64,000 bases of DNA, taken from assembly GCA_933207985.1 (NCBI GenBank), contig OW240915.1, forward strand, positions 119,450,632 to 119,514,631, read 5' to 3'. Origin of the DNA: Pelobates cultripes. Taxonomy: Eukaryota; Chordata; Amphibia; Anura; Pelobatidae. The notes beneath the pieces were generated by a model. It was not told the DNA's origin and ran no database searches. It worked only from the letters and a program-made list of their open reading frames with translations. Below, piece after piece: positions 1 to 11,371 of the stretch; positions within the stretch are counted from its first letter, which is position 1; each line of letters opens with the position of its first letter. A program made the translations under genes and the position numbers.

Positions 1-557
1 GCTTGAAAGAGAGGTCAGAGTCAAAGAGAACACCTAGACAGTGAGCCTGCATGATGGAGCTGATAGTAGCACCATTGACTTGGAGGGAGACAGACACAGG
101 AGTAACAACATTTGAGGGAGGAAAGACCAGAATTTCAGTTTTAGTCAAGTTTAGTTTAAGGAAGTGGGCAGCCATCCAGTTAGAAATAGCAGAGAGGCAG
201 TCAGAGACACTAGTCAAGAGGGACAGGGGGAGATCAGGAGAGGACAGGTAGATTTGTGTGTCATCCGCATAGAAATTATATTGGAAGCCAAAGGAGCTAA
301 TGAGTTTACCAAGGGAGGCAGTATAGATGGAGAACAGTAGGGGACCAAGGACTGAACCTTGGGGGACACCAACAGAAAGGAGTTGGGGAGAAGAAGCAGA
401 GATAGAGAAAGAAACACTGAAAGAGTGCTGGGAGAGGTAGGAGGAGCACCAGGATAGAGCAATATCTTGTAGACCGATATTGCGGAGGATGAGAAGAAGC
501 TGTTGATGATCAGTGTCAAAAGCTGCAGACAGGTCAAGGAGAATTAGGACAGAGTAG
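1..557 (-). mobile_element. Rex1-like LINE reverse transcriptase fragment
   Basis: Read on the minus strand, one frame is open from about 557 to the window edge. It gives a non-LTR reverse transcriptase: a DLSAAFDT block, then [16 protein letters not shown], then the catalytic [11 protein letters not shown] box, then an [19 protein letters not shown] stretch typical of the thumb side. These are the conserved RT blocks 3 to 6 of Rex1/Babar-type LINEs. The N-terminal endonuclease is missing; the element is cut at 557, where an unrelated plus-strand LINE tail begins, and it runs off the window at base 1. No stop or frameshift was seen in this piece. Family name is from memory of the motif set; CR1-group relatives are the alternative. 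Confidence 0.75.
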
Positions 558-900
558 GTATGATAGAAACATTTAAATACATAAAGGGAATCAACACAGT
601 AAAGGAGGAGACTATATTTAAAAGAAGAAAAACTACCACAACAAGAGGACATAGTCTTAAATTAGAGGGGCAAAGGTTTAAAAATAATATCGGGAAGTAT
701 TACTTTACTGAAAGGGTAGTGGATGCATGGAATAGGCTTCCAGCTGATGTGGTAGAGATTAAAACAGTAAAGGAGTTTAAGCATGCGTGGGATATGCATA
801 AGGCTATCCTTACTATAAGATAAGGCCAGGGACTAATGAAAATATTTTTAAAAATTGGGCAGACTAGATCGGCTGAATAGTTCTTATCTGCCGTCACATT
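558..900 (+). mobile_element. LINE 3' end (CR1/L2-type C-terminus and tail)
   Basis: The frame 560-823 gives a short protein with [11 protein letters not shown] near its start and YYFTERVVDAWNRLPADVV near its end. This is the C-terminal signature of CR1/L2-group LINE polyproteins after the RT. It is followed by about 75 bp ending in TTCTATGTTTCTTTGTTTC, a short repeated tail as expected at a CR1-type 3' terminus. Only the last ~340 bp of the element remain, which is usual for 5'-truncated insertions. Its left border falls exactly where the Rex1 fragment ends. Confidence 0.65.
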
Positions 901-1344
901 CTATGTTTCTTTGTTTCATCTGTAAATACTGAACAAAAATATTAATTGAGGCAATCAGCTAGACCTCTAATCTAACTAATCCTTGTTTTACTTTCCTTTT
1001 CTCATTTATGTATCTAAAAAATGTTTTATCCCCCTTTTTTTTTTTTTTTTTACTGACTGTGCTATTTTCTCTTGTGCGTGTGCTTTGGAGGCTCTTATAA
1101 CTTGCTTAGCCTCTTTCTGCCTAATCTTATAGATTTGTCTGTCTTCCTTAATTTTTTAATTTTTTTAATAATTACTAATGCTAACTTTTTTTTTTTTTTT
1201 TACTAATTTGTACATCTGTGGAGTACCACAGTGGTTTCTTAAATTTTTTGCTTTTACTGACAAGTCTAATGCAATTTTCTGTTGCCGTCAGCAGTGCAAC
1301 TTTTAAATTTCTCCTGGACTCTATTTAAACTGAAAAATTGTGAC

Positions 1345-1358
1345 AAGGACTCCTTTAC
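1345..1358. repeat. Target-site duplication, left
   Basis: AAGGACTCCTTTAC, identical to 2206-2219. The pair brackets the palindromic insertion between them. Confidence 0.85.
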
Positions 1359-2205
1359 ACAAACTGGGGGTTTTGGAAAAAAGAGTATAATTGTGGTGCT
1401 ACTATCACCTAGTGTGAATCACTCCAACACACAAGATTAAATGTAGTGCAAATAAACAAATTGTGGTGAGAGCACTCAATGCATGCAATATTCAATGTTT
1501 TACCAGACCTTTTTCAGATGAAAAATTCTAAAAAACATAAAACATAAAAACATAGGGTAATATTGTTTTAAAATATATGTCAATGTTTACATGTGACTGG
1601 TTAAACTCACATATTACTGAGTCACTTTAAAGCTGACTCAGACTTCAGGCTTGTATGGAGATGAAATTTATTCAATTCTGGACGTCTTGTATCAATTTCA
1701 GCGAATCCGCATTGGAAGTACTCCTCTAGAATCACTCCAAACGGCAAGATCCAATCCAAACTGATTTTATTGTTAAAAAATAACTTAATATAATAGATAC
1801 AAGTAAAATGTCCTGTACAAATTACCACAGTGGTAATTTGTACAGGACATTTTACTTGTATCTATTATATTAAGTTATTTTTTAACAATAAAATCAGTTT
1901 GGATTGGATCTTGCCGTTTGGAGTGATTCTAGAGGAGTACTTCCAATGCGGATTCGCTGAAATTGATACAAGACGTCCAGAATTGAATAAATTTCATCTC
2001 CATACAAGCCTGAAGTCTGAGTCAGCTTTAAAGTGACTCAGTAATATGTGAGTTTAACCAGTCACATGTAAACATTGACATATATTTTAAACAATATTAC
2101 CCTATGTTTTTATGTTTTATGTTTTTTAGAATTTTTCATCTGAAAAAGGTCTGGTAAAACATTGAATATTGCACGCATTGAGTGCTCTCACCACAATTTG
2201 TTTAT
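1359..2205. mobile_element. Foldback (palindromic) PLE-like insertion
   Basis: An 847-bp insertion into the CR1-like LINE, bounded by a 14-bp direct repeat. Bases 1452-1828 and 1830-2205 are inverted copies of each other around base 1829, with one single-base length difference (AAAA against AAA near 1575/2085) and perhaps one substitution. The first 93 bp (1359-1451) are outside the palindrome. Two mirror-image 68-codon frames (1622-1828 minus, 1830-2036 plus) are by-products of the symmetry. Short resemblances (GAATCACTCCAA, TTTCATCTGAAAAAGGTCTGG) suggest the ends of Penelope-like elements. No protein-coding domain is present. Confidence 0.8.
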
Positions 2206-2219
2206 AAGGACTCCTTTAC
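2206..2219. repeat. Target-site duplication, right
   Basis: AAGGACTCCTTTAC, the second copy of the repeat at 1345-1358. Confidence 0.85.
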
Positions 2220-2660
2220 GCATATTCTAATTTTAGAAAAGTCTGTTTTTCTAAAGTCTAAAACTTTAGTTTTTGAGTGGTGTGACTCAGTCACTGTTCA
2301 TATATTAAATCTTAGTGATTGGTGATTACTGGATCCTAAACTTTCACCTTCAGTAATATCTGCTACCAAATCTCCATGTGTTAACACTAAATCTAGTATG
2401 GCCTCCTTATGAGTTGGTTCCTCAACGAGTTGTTTTAGAGACAATCCCAGTAGGGAGTTTAGAACATGTGTGCTCCTTGCTATTTTGGATTTCCAGTTCA
2501 CATCAGGAAGATTAAATTCACCCATGATGATGATTTCCCTCTTCATTGTCATTTTAGCTATTTCCTCAACTATTAGATTATCTAACTCTTCTATTACAAA
2601 AGGGTTGCACTATAAATACTATGCTGTTTCAACTATTTTATCACTTTACAGATATTCGTA

Positions 2661-3121
2661 AAAACACCCTTTCGGGTTGAAAGGGTCTGTTCGCCTGAGA
2701 ATCTGCTTTGCCCAGCGGGATAGGTTTCTGTAACCTATATATTAGCTATATATTTTCTGTAACCTATATATTACCCCTATATATTAGGGGTAGGGAGGGG
2801 ATGAGGGAGGAAAACAATGGATGTCTGTTGGTGGAGATAACAAGCCTTAGAATATGACATCCATGCCTGGTGGGAATCATATAGATAAAGATCGATATCT
2901 CGTAGTGGGCAGGTTATCAATATCAGGGCTGAGTAGCAGGGCGTTAGCTGTACATTCAACAGTTGCATGTAGTATTGCATGAGCTTCCATAGGCACCCGT
3001 TACTCGGGGATGGTAGGCGGAGATGGCCTAGAGAGGAGGGGAAGAGGGAACCAGGGTGTTTGGGTTTCACCTGGCCAGATCCTCCAGCTTGCCATGTGAA
3101 CATCAGTTGTTCAGTCCCCTG
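2661..3121. other. Unassigned spacer
   Basis: No gene or recognised repeat. A small A/T hairpin (CCCCTATATATTAGGGG) lies near 2774-2790. Short frames on both strands here have no family resemblance. Confidence 0.4.
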
Positions 3122-3126
3122 CCAAC

Positions 3127-3723
3127 TGTCACGTATTCATCCGCACATAAAAATGTGGTTAATGGCATTTACTATCCTGACAGGAACAGTTGTGCCGAGC
3201 AACATTACCGTCCTAACAGGAAAAGTTGTGCCAAGTTGTGCCTGGCAGCAATCATGCAAATGCAAACCTGGTAATTACTTTTGGACTAAAAGGCAGGTCA
3301 TGGCCAAATCCACAGGAGGGTTTAGCTGAGCAGCAATCATGCACACCTGGTAATTGCCTTTGGGGTCAAAGGCCGGTTATAACCAATCGGATCCACAGGA
3401 GGGGTATTTAGGCCCAGTTCCCCTCTTGCTCAGTGCCCTGTCGTGGTTTCATGCATATGGTTATCCGAGAGTGCATTTCTGATCTTGATTTTCTGGTATT
3501 TGACTTTGGCTTTGTTTTGACTTCCCTGATATCTAGTATCCTTGACTTTTGGCTTTCCCTCATCTTTGTGTCTGATTCTGTATCCCTGACCTCGGCTAGT
3601 GTTTTGATAATTCTTGGATTCTTGGATACGTTAAATCTGGCCATTCTAAGGTCCGGTTATATGTTATCTTTAGTCCTAGGTATGACACAGTACTGTGTGC
3701 TGGATCAACTTGTATTCCTGACA
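3127..3723 (+). mobile_element. Solo LTR of the Gypsy family seen at 25-28 kb
   Basis: Starts TGTCACGTATTCATCCGC and ends CCTGACA, flanked by the 5-bp direct repeat CCAAC at 3122-3126 and 3724-3728. The sequence is the reverse complement relative of the LTR at 25,186-25,666: both begin TGTCAC-TATTCATCCGC, share AAAATGTGGTTAATG, and end with CCTGACA. There is no internal region, so this is a solo LTR left by recombination between the two LTRs of an integrated copy. Intact TSD supports a real insertion. Confidence 0.85.
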
Positions 3724-3728
3724 CCAAC

Positions 3729-4405
3729 GCAGCAGCAAGATAGATATTAAGAGCTTCATAGGCATAGATATTGTTCTTTAACAGTAGGAAGGACAGTCTG
3801 GATCTAGAAAAGGAAAAATAAGGTCCAACAACTGTGGGAATATCAGATGGGTCCTGAGGGAAGCCTAACAGAATAGGGGATAACCAAAAAGTAGTACAAC
3901 AAAGAAAAAGGAGACTCTTGAGACTCTAGGGTGTAGCTCAATGTGCACAAAGATACCCCAAATCTAGTGATCAAAGGCGAGGTGGGGAGTGAGGGAGGGA
4001 AGGGATCAGGAAGGGCAGCCAGATACCAGAGGGGGGATAATTGAGAACAATAGGGCTCAGTAATAACGAGTAATCACCCCCACACCCACAGGTATCTACA
4101 AAGGATACAGAGAAAAAACTCTTACCCATAGCAATGTACCCCCTCCTCAACACTTGCTGAATGAAGTGACTAATATATGGTATAAGGTGCTACAGATGAC
4201 TGTAACCTCCTCTCAGGATAAGGGAAAGTAGCCCTAAAATTACTCCTGTCCCTAGGAGAGCAATACTAGATCTGCAGACACCCCTCAAAAACCCCAGTGC
4301 CTGCCAAAAGAGATACTTGAAAATAAATTAACCTAAATAAAGCATGAAATCCATGGGGCTAACAAAAGTGTGCTACCTAGTGGAAAAACCAAAAAAATTC
4401 CAAGT
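3729..4405. other. Unassigned sequence, probably PLE 5' region
   Basis: No coding region is recognisable. The stretch leads directly into a hammerhead-like motif and a PLE frame, so it may be the inverted 5' (pseudo-LTR) part of that PLE, as at 12,997-13,995. Direct similarity was not established. Confidence 0.35.
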
Positions 4406-4449
4406 GCTCGACGCGCGTTTCGGCCTATCTACACGCCGTCATCAGGAGC
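4406..4449 (-). ncRNA. Hammerhead-ribozyme-like motif 1
   Basis: On the minus strand: stem I strand GCTC, core CTGATGA, stem II GGC/GCC with a large loop and one extra C, core GAAA, stem III A-C-G/C-G-T with a 2-nt loop, cleavage triplet GTC, and stem I return strand GAGC. All three helices close and both conserved core boxes are present. Minimal type I hammerheads with very short stem III are known from Penelope-like elements, which fits the neighbouring PLE frame. Cleavage activity is not shown by sequence alone. Confidence 0.65.
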
Positions 4450-4880
4450 TAAAGAAAATAAACGTCCAGATTGCCGGTATATGTACTCACCAAGTATAAT
4501 GATATTCCCGATCAGCTGCTATCCCATGGCGTGGTCGAGGAGGGGGCATGTTCCGATGTCACCAGACACATCCTCTCTATGCATCATAGGCACGCCCCCT
4601 CAACTTGGATATTTTTCCTTTTCTAGTTAATACTTTTTGAGTGTTTATGCACCAATAGCCTAATACTTATCTCATTTAGTTTACATTGGGAATAATTTGC
4701 CTTGAGCCATACCACTAATATGACAAGCTCTCTATCCAATAAAGTGGATGCACAGCAATGGTGCAAAGACACCGATACAATTTTTTCTAACAGTACCTTG
4801 CTGCCACCACCACCTTCCCTGAATATCCAGATGAGTTTTAACAAGCTTACTAGACTTTTTAAAAAACTAATTAAAACAAG

Positions 4881-4888
4881 TTGGGAAA
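4881..4888. repeat. hAT target-site duplication, left
   Basis: TTGGGAAA, identical to 7503-7510; 8 bp is the length made by hAT transposases. Confidence 0.9.
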
Positions 4889-5344
4889 CAGGGCCGGATT
4901 AACATAGGGGCTGATGGAGCTGCAGCTCCAGGCCCAGGCCCATGGAATAGGCCCATTGATTTAATTAAAAAAAAAAAAAAAAAAAAACTTTTTTTTTTTT
5001 ACCTTTTTTTTTTTTCACATACTACTCTTAGGGATTCCACCTGGCTTTTATTTTTTTGGCACAGCCAGTATTTGAGGCTGCCTGGCTGGTGCCAATATTA
5101 CAGTGATACTGGCAATACAAATGCTGGTATTTTTCTCAGTATAAACAAGAGATTACTATGCAATACCAGCACTGGCCAGTAGGGGTCGCTGTATGTGGAG
5201 ACAGGCAGGGATAGGAAGTTCCAGCATATCCTTCCCTGCCTATCTATACTCACTGATCTGCAGGGGTGCAGATACGGAGAGTCCAGACAGCAACTCCCAC
5301 CCTGCAGAGACAGCCTACAGCTCATGTAAGTAAGGGATGGGGGG

Positions 5345-6020
5345 GAAGGCTGCAAGGAGACATGGGGACACTGAGACACTAAGGGACATTGGGAAACATT
5401 ATGACACAGACACATGGGGACACAGTGTCCCCATGTCTCCAAGCCAGTGTCCCTGGTGTCTCAGTGCCCCCTAGTCTCCTAGTGCCCCCAATCTGCCAGT
5501 GTCTCACTGTCCTCATGTCTCCTAGTGCCTCCATGTCTCCCAGTGCCTCAAGTGTCTCAATGTCCCCATGTCTCCAAGCTAGTGTTCCTAGTGTCTTTGG
5601 CCCTTGTGTCTCACAGTGCCCCCATGTCTCAATGTCCCCCAGCCAGTGTCTCTAGTGTCTGTGTCCCTGGTGTCTGTGTCCCCATGTCTTCAAGTGTCCC
5701 CTATTTTCCCAGTGTCCCCATGCATCCCAGCCAGAGTCCCCTAGTCTCCCAGTGTCACTGGTGTCTCCGTGTCCCTAGGTCTCCCTGTGTCCCCAGGTCT
5801 TCCCATCTTCCTAGTGACCTGGGGACCCTGGGATACATGGGGACATAGGGAGACATGGGGCATTGAGACACTGTGATACATAGGATCACTGGGAGACCTG
5901 GGGACACGACACTAGGGGACACTGGGAGACATGGGGCACTGAGACACTGATACATAGGAACACTGAGACCTGGAGTAATCGACACATGGGGGCACTGGGA
6001 GACATGGGGCCACTGGGAGG
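5345..6020. repeat. Degenerate minisatellite with alternating polarity
   Basis: Imperfect copies of a short unit close to GTCTCCCAGTGTCCCCAT. About 5350-5410 reads in the GGAGACATGGGG direction, 5411-5825 in the opposite direction, and 5826-6010 switches back. The first switch is a local palindrome, CATGGGGACAC/GTGTCCCCATG, near 5406-5428. Apparent frames rich in Met-Ser-Pro across it are translations of the repeat. Confidence 0.8.
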
Positions 6021-6276
6021 AATCCATCTATACAGCAGAATCAAACTAAGTAGTTTTTTGGTGATTTTACAGCATTTTCTCTTATGTCACTCCTTGTGAT
6101 TTACATCATGTGATGTCACCCATACATATTTAATTATGCAAATTAGCAAGGGCGGTATGTTTTTCCAAGAAAGGTGGCAACCCTAACTACTTTTCACATA
6201 CTCTTATTTAAGTATGGAAACTTAAGAGGGATGGATAAGAACAAAACTTGTGTGAACTGGCTGACAATTAATATAG

Positions 6277-6878
6277 TTAAAGGGACACTAGAGTCACCAG
6301 AACAAATACAGCTTATTGAATTTGTTCTGGTGAGTAGAATCATTACCATCAGGCTTTTTGCTGTAAACACTGTCTTTTCAGAGAAAATGCAGTCTTTACA
6401 TTACAGCCTAGTGATAACTTCACTGGCCACTCCTTAGATGGCTGTTAGAGATCCTTCCTGGGTCATGGCTGCCTAAAATACATCCAAACATTCAGTGTCT
6501 CCTCCCTCTGCATGCAGACACTGAACTTTCCTCATAGAGATTAATTGATTCAATTCATCTCTACGAGAAGATGCTGATTAGCCAGGGCTGTGTTTGAATC
6601 ATGCTGGCTCTGCCCTTCATCTGCCTCTTTGTCAGTCTCAGCCAATCCTATGGGGAAGCACTGTGATTGGATTAGGCCACCACTATTAATGATGTCAGCA
6701 GACTGCTTGTTTTTCTGAGTCTAACAGCATGCAGAGTTACAGCTCCAGGCTTGAATACAGTAAGATTTTGCTATATTTATGGAGGCATGAGGGGCCCAGG
6801 GGGGGGCAAGATGGTGGTGTTAACACTATAGGGTCATGAATTCATGTTTGTGTTCCTGACCCTATAGTGATCCTTTAA
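6277..6878. mobile_element. TTAA-flanked (piggyBac-type) MITE, family 1
   Basis: Starts TTAAAGGGACACTAGAGTCA and ends CTATAGTGATCCTTTAA: a TTAA target duplication and near-perfect terminal inverted repeats (AGGGACACTA against AGGATCACTA). No coding capacity. A second copy begins at 63,785. It is nested inside the hAT element. Confidence 0.8.
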
Positions 6879-8302
6879 GGTAATGCTGACTTTGGTCTCT
6901 CTAACACTGTGGCATGTTCCCTTTCTTCTACACTCACTACATATAGCTTTTCTCTGTCCCAGACTATATACCAGGAGCTTCTGCCTGCTAGTAAGAAGGT
7001 AAGGAGACAAGTGGACCAGCGAGTGCTAGGGGACAGTCCTTAGAAAGCCTTGAGTGAGCGCATCATTAGATGCATTTATGCCAAGCTCAGGGTGCTGTCT
7101 GCATAGTATGCCCTTAGTTGGCCAGCTGCATGATTGGCAGGCAGGCTGGCCTTCTAATTCTTTGGGCAGACATATCCTCTTTTTGGGCATGTTTGCCCCT
7201 TTTGGCAGGTTACGTGATTTGTGTCAGTGGCACACCCTTTTACCGTGCCCATTGACTTCCTGCCTGACTGGACACTGCTGTTAGGGGTTATGGATTTACT
7301 TGAAAGATGAAAACATAAATTAGTGAGAGATTAGCCTAGGGTACGTGTTTTCTTATAGCTGCTGTTTTCTTTCTCTCCAGCACCATCTCCATCAGATACA
7401 TGACGCTTGGGAGTGTTTTACTGTTTTTGGTTGATATGATTCTGTAATTAGGCCCGTCATAATTGTCAGCACCAGGCCCACTGGGCTCTTAATCTGGCCC
7501 TGTTGGGAAATATCTACTCTGAATACTTACATTGCTAAGAATATTATCCCAAGGGGCCTACGGGTACTTGTCCCCCATCTAGGAATATTGAAATTGAGGG
7601 GTTTAATAAGGAATGGGAGCAGGCGGCATCCAAGTGTTCCTCAGCCTTTATGTGCATAATCTGCAAATATGAGAATTTACATCTCACTACCATACATCAA
7701 GAGTTGAACACTGAGGTTGAGGAAATTTAAAAATGTAATTCAGATCCACTGTTCCAAAACCTTAAAGTTAAACTTAAAAGCAATATGGATAGATTTTCAC
7801 ACCAAATTAAAATTAAAAAGCATCAAACATTTGTGAGAGACACTATTGATTTCCAAACAAGCAAAGTGTACCGTCATTTTTTAAAAAGTGTGAGAGTGGA
7901 TTTTGATAGGTTTAGCACCTCAGAATATGACTCTACAGATAATGATGAGAGTGAGCCTGCAAGTACATCAAAATCCATTACTCAGCCTCGTGCTCCTAAA
8001 AACATACTTTGTAAATGAGTAGATATTTTAGGGCTAAGACAGGTCGAAGAGTTTCAGGGCCTCAGGATCAGGCAGTCCCAAAGAAACAGAGTCCAGTGGA
8101 TACATCGCAACCAGGTGTAAATGACCTCAAAGTCATAAACCTATACTCCATCACCCTTTCTGAGATAGAGACATTAACTCTACAAAAAGGCTTAACCTTT
8201 GTACCGGTACCTTCCTTCAATAAATTTATTTTGACAAAAGATTTACACTTCTTTAGAAAGAACAAAAAGCTCAGAACCTATCCCTTTCTATTAGAGATTT
8301 AG

Positions 8303-9089
8303 ACTGTCTAGATAGACTAGTTGTAGAACCACCAGCTTCCCAAACACTCCTACAAATAAATGAACACAGCAATACCAATATACAAGACCAGATTAAACAA
8401 TTATTGGAAACTCAGCTTGATATGATAAAACAGGACATGCTTACAAACTTTGGTGAAATTAAACAAGCTACAAAGAGAATTGCAGAAGCGGTCGGAGCAA
8501 TGGAAAAAAAATTTTAGCCTATGAAAACCAAATAGTGACTCTTAAAAAAACAGTGCAGTCTTTAACAAATAAGACAAATAGCCTTGAACAAAAAATTTCA
8601 GCCCTAGAAGACAGATCGAGGAAACTCAATCTAAGGTTTTGAGGAATACCTGAAGATATTACAATGGAAATAATGGAAGACTACTTATGTGGACTATTTA
8701 AAGAGGTACTTCCTGAAATACCATCAGCAGATTACCAAATTGAAAGATTCCATCGGATCTACAAACCAACCAACATTGCCACACATATTCCAAGAGATGT
8801 CATAGTAAACTTTCACTCTTTATATATTAAAGAAAAATTATTTAAAGCCAGGCATACAAATTGCCTGAAACACACCAGCTATAAAGATATCATCTTCCTA
8901 CAGGACTTCTCTTATTATACAAGAACTTGGAGAAAATCATTTTCCACACTAACAGATTTTTTAAGGAAAAATAATATCAGATTTCAATGGAGTTCTCCAG
9001 TGTCTTTAAAATTTATTTGGAAAGAAGAGAGACTCTCCTTTATTGATGCAAATGAAGCAAAAAGTTGGCTAGCCCAATGTCAGAGCTGA
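8303..9089 (+). pseudogene. L1/Tx1-type LINE ORF1 remnant
   Basis: Frame 8664-9089 carries the ORF1p RRM-to-C-terminal region: YQIERFHRI, then PRDVIVNFHSLYIKEKLF, then IIFLQDFSYYTR and a closing FIWKEERLSF. Upstream, about 8390-8660 reads as a coiled-coil (repeated KQ/E-rich heptads and LEDRSRKLNLRF) in a shifted frame with a stop at about 8641. It is the same protein class as the ORF1 at 37,470-38,832 but clearly diverged. ORF1p binds LINE RNA as a trimer; here it is broken and no ORF2 follows. Confidence 0.7.
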
Positions 9090-10078
9090 AGAAAAGAAGA
9101 TTGTTGAGTCATAAATCAGTAAAGATAGTGAAACAACCTGATAAAGAACTTTTTTTTTTGTATAGTGTCACAGAGTGGGTGGAAACAGTTAATCGAAGTA
9201 AGAGTTGTTGAAAACCTGTCTCCTTATTTCCTCTGTGAAAATTGGTAATTCTGAAAAGTAGAAGTAAAGATCACAAAGGAAAAAGAGTATTAATGAGGAA
9301 AATAAGCGTGGAATAAATACAAGGCTAAACATATAGCCTCGCACTATTATGGTAATGCAAAGAAATGTATATGATCACTATAGCTAAATATAAGAAACAT
9401 AAGAATATTCACATATATGGCAATTAATAAGAAGCAGTTAAACACTTAAGTACACAAGAAAAATATTTATCACTGTATATCAAATAATAGAAGTTTTTTT
9501 TCACCTATTAAGCTTTACAGACTATATAAGACTGTCACACTATAGAGTAATGAGCTATAGACTTTGAGAGTGTTTACAATTTTAATCTGTAGTAAAAAAA
9601 AAAACTAAATAAACAGTCATACGCTAGTATGCCAACTTTGGGGATGTCCAAAAGTAGATAAATGTTGCTGTGCAATAGTCCCAAATAAGTATTTGTGGGG
9701 AAGCTGGGTATTGAGATAAATGTGTATGATTTCCACCTCCACAGGGTGGTTTAGGAAATTAGGAGTATTCTGTGTAAACTTTGTATCCAACAGCAGTGAT
9801 CACAGTAACATATCTTTAACCCCTTAAGGACACATGACATGTGTGACATGTCATGATTCCCTTTTATTCCAGAAGTTTGGTCCTTAAGGGGTTAAAGATA
9901 CAAACCAAGCAAAGAAAGTGCAACACAGTTTATTAATATCATGTAAAAATTAAACTCCAAATCTTTTTAAAAAATCTCATACACAGTAAAAAAGATGGTG
10001 TTTAAATCCTACTTTCCATCAAGGAATCCAAACAGAGTTCAGAATATGTAGCAGATATATATTTCTATATTTTTTTTT
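9090..10078. other. Non-coding spacer with one 80-bp MITE
   Basis: A/T-rich, no gene seen. It may hold the remaining non-coding part of the LINE above. The only recognisable item is the MITE 9816-9895. Confidence 0.4.
9816..9895. mobile_element. 80-bp palindromic TTAA MITE, copy 1
   Basis: TTAACCCCTTAAGGAC at the left and GTCCTTAAGGGGTTAA at the right. The inside carries CATGACATGT-GTG-ACATGTCATG, a perfect 10-bp-arm dyad. It is almost identical to 21,932-22,011. The immediate flanks TATCTT/AAGATA extend the symmetry. Confidence 0.85.
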
Positions 10079-10462
10079 ATATATACTTTTATAAGATTTG
10101 TCTATAATGTCTTTATTTACTTTTAGAGATCAATGCAAAGTGGATTTTGCCCTGAAAGAGGATGCTCCCAATATTTTTGGGACAAACCATCAATGGAAAA
10201 AATCATTTTTTTCACTAGAGAAAAATTATTATTAAAGAAATGAAAATTAAACTGGAAATTGCATCCCTAGAAAAGTACTGGGATAGTAGGATTATCCCAA
10301 AGGGACTAAGATTAACACTACAATCTGCAGCAGATAAAGACGATCCCGAATTTAATATAGTGTGGAATCGTATTTTAGATAATTGCTCCTTTGAACTTAT
10401 TAACCATATTATCTGTAAACGCAACAGAGGTTTAATTAAACTGGATGAAGATATAAATAATC

Positions 10463-10854
10463 TTAAAGGACCACTCTAGGCACCCAGACCACTTCAGCTT
10501 AATGAAGTGGCCTGGGTGCCAGGTCCAGCTAGGGTTAACCCATTTTTTAATAAACATGATTTTCACAGTGAGAGCACGCCAGCATCCATAGGAAAGCATT
10601 GTAAATGCTTTCCTATGCGACCGGCTGAATGCGCGCGCAGCTCTTGCCGCGCGTGCGCATTCAGCCGCCGGGGCGGAACGGAGGAGGAGAGAAGGAGGAG
10701 AGCTCTCTGCCCAGCGCTGGAAAAAGGTAAGTTTAAACCCCTTTCCCCCTTCCAGAGCTGGGCGGGAGGGGGTCCCTGAGGGTGGGGGCACCCTCAGGGC
10801 ACTATAGTGCCAGGAAAACGAGTATGTTTTCCTGGCACTATAGTGGTCCTTTAA
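10463..10854. mobile_element. TTAA-flanked MITE, family 2
   Basis: TTAAAGGACCACTCTAGGCA at the left and CACTATAGTGGTCCTTTAA at the right. Both ends fold: GGCACCCAGACCACTTCA with TGAAGTGGCCTGGGTGCC on the left, and CACTATAGTGCCAGGAAAAC with GTTTTCCTGGCACTATAGTG on the right. G+C-rich centre (CGCGCGCAGC). No gene. It interrupts PLE B. Confidence 0.85.
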
Positions 10855-11308
10855 AGAAGTACTTACTCCTCATTTAGAAAATCCAGAGTGTATACAGCTA
10901 ATGGATAAAATAGAGAAAAAGTTATAAAAAATTTTGAAGACACTATTACTATAAAAAAGAAAAAAATTGAAAGGGGCCACACTGATTTTGAGGAAGATAA
11001 AGTCAGAAGTTATAATAAGAAAATTCATAACCCTCACGGCCCTCAAAACCATTCTGACAATACCCTCTCAAGGGCCCCTGGATATAATAAAAGATATAAT
11101 ACACCAGGCGTCTCAAAATTCAGGAATAATTCCACTAAAGACTCTAAAAGAAAACCACTCTCCCCCTTAAAAAAAAATTCCATCCACTCTCCAAAAATGA
11201 CCAATTACCCCAAATTCCAAAAAATGATAGGTGGACAAGAGTCACATACCACAAGCACAGACACTCACCACCAAGGGTAAATAAATCAGAAAATGGAAGA
11301 CCGTTTAA

Positions 11309-11330
11309 AAAAAAAAAAAAAAACACACAC

Positions 11331-11371
<41 letters not shown>

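Larger units (their letters stand above)
901..2660 (-). mobile_element. CR1-like LINE, minus strand, interrupted
   Basis: Two parts of one minus-strand LINE flank the insertion at 1359-2205. The right part (2298-2552 and just beyond) reads as an apurinic-type endonuclease: IIIMGEFNLPDVNW, LKQLVEEPT, AILDLVLT and GSSNHQSLRF. The left part (about 950-1340) reads in the same direction as the lysine-rich linker between endonuclease and RT (KIRQKEAKQVIRASKAHAQ). The order endonuclease then linker matches one element. The linker has A/T homopolymer runs and is probably not codable today. RT is not seen downstream (below 900). Confidence 0.6.
4889..7502. mobile_element. Non-autonomous hAT transposon
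   Basis: A 2,614-bp element with terminal inverted repeats CAGGGCCGGATTAA at the left and TTAATCTGGCCCTG at the right, flanked by an 8-bp TSD (TTGGGAAA). Subterminal bases repeat GGCCCA-rich words on both sides. No transposase frame is present; the interior is a degenerate minisatellite (about 5345-6020), a TTAA MITE (6277-6878) and non-coding sequence. It must have been moved by a transposase supplied elsewhere. It split PLE A after the PLE had inserted. Confidence 0.85.
4450..8302 (+). mobile_element. Penelope-like element A (interrupted)
   Basis: Plus-strand PLE upstream coding region split by the hAT element 4889-7502. The left piece (4702-4888) has KLTRLFKKLIKTSWE. The right piece continues from the same codon region with IIPRGLRV, then DRFSHQIKIKKHQTFVRDT (7785-8018) and LQKGLTFVPVPSFNKF (8015-8302), the segment that precedes PLE reverse transcriptase. 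Frame breaks occur near 7590, 7730 and 8018, so it is not functional. The RT proper is absent: an L1-like ORF1 remnant follows from about 8300. Confidence 0.65.

Noticed and set aside
1622..2036. Two identical 68-codon proteins on opposite strands
   Set aside because: A consequence of the palindrome centred on 1829; no domain and no start context.
5389..5848. Overlapping Met-Ser-Pro-rich frames of 88 and 107 codons
   Set aside because: They are translations of the minisatellite; the same kind of frame appears on the other strand where the repeat switches direction.
10432..10791. 119-codon minus and 90-codon plus frames
   Set aside because: They read through the G+C-rich centre of a MITE.
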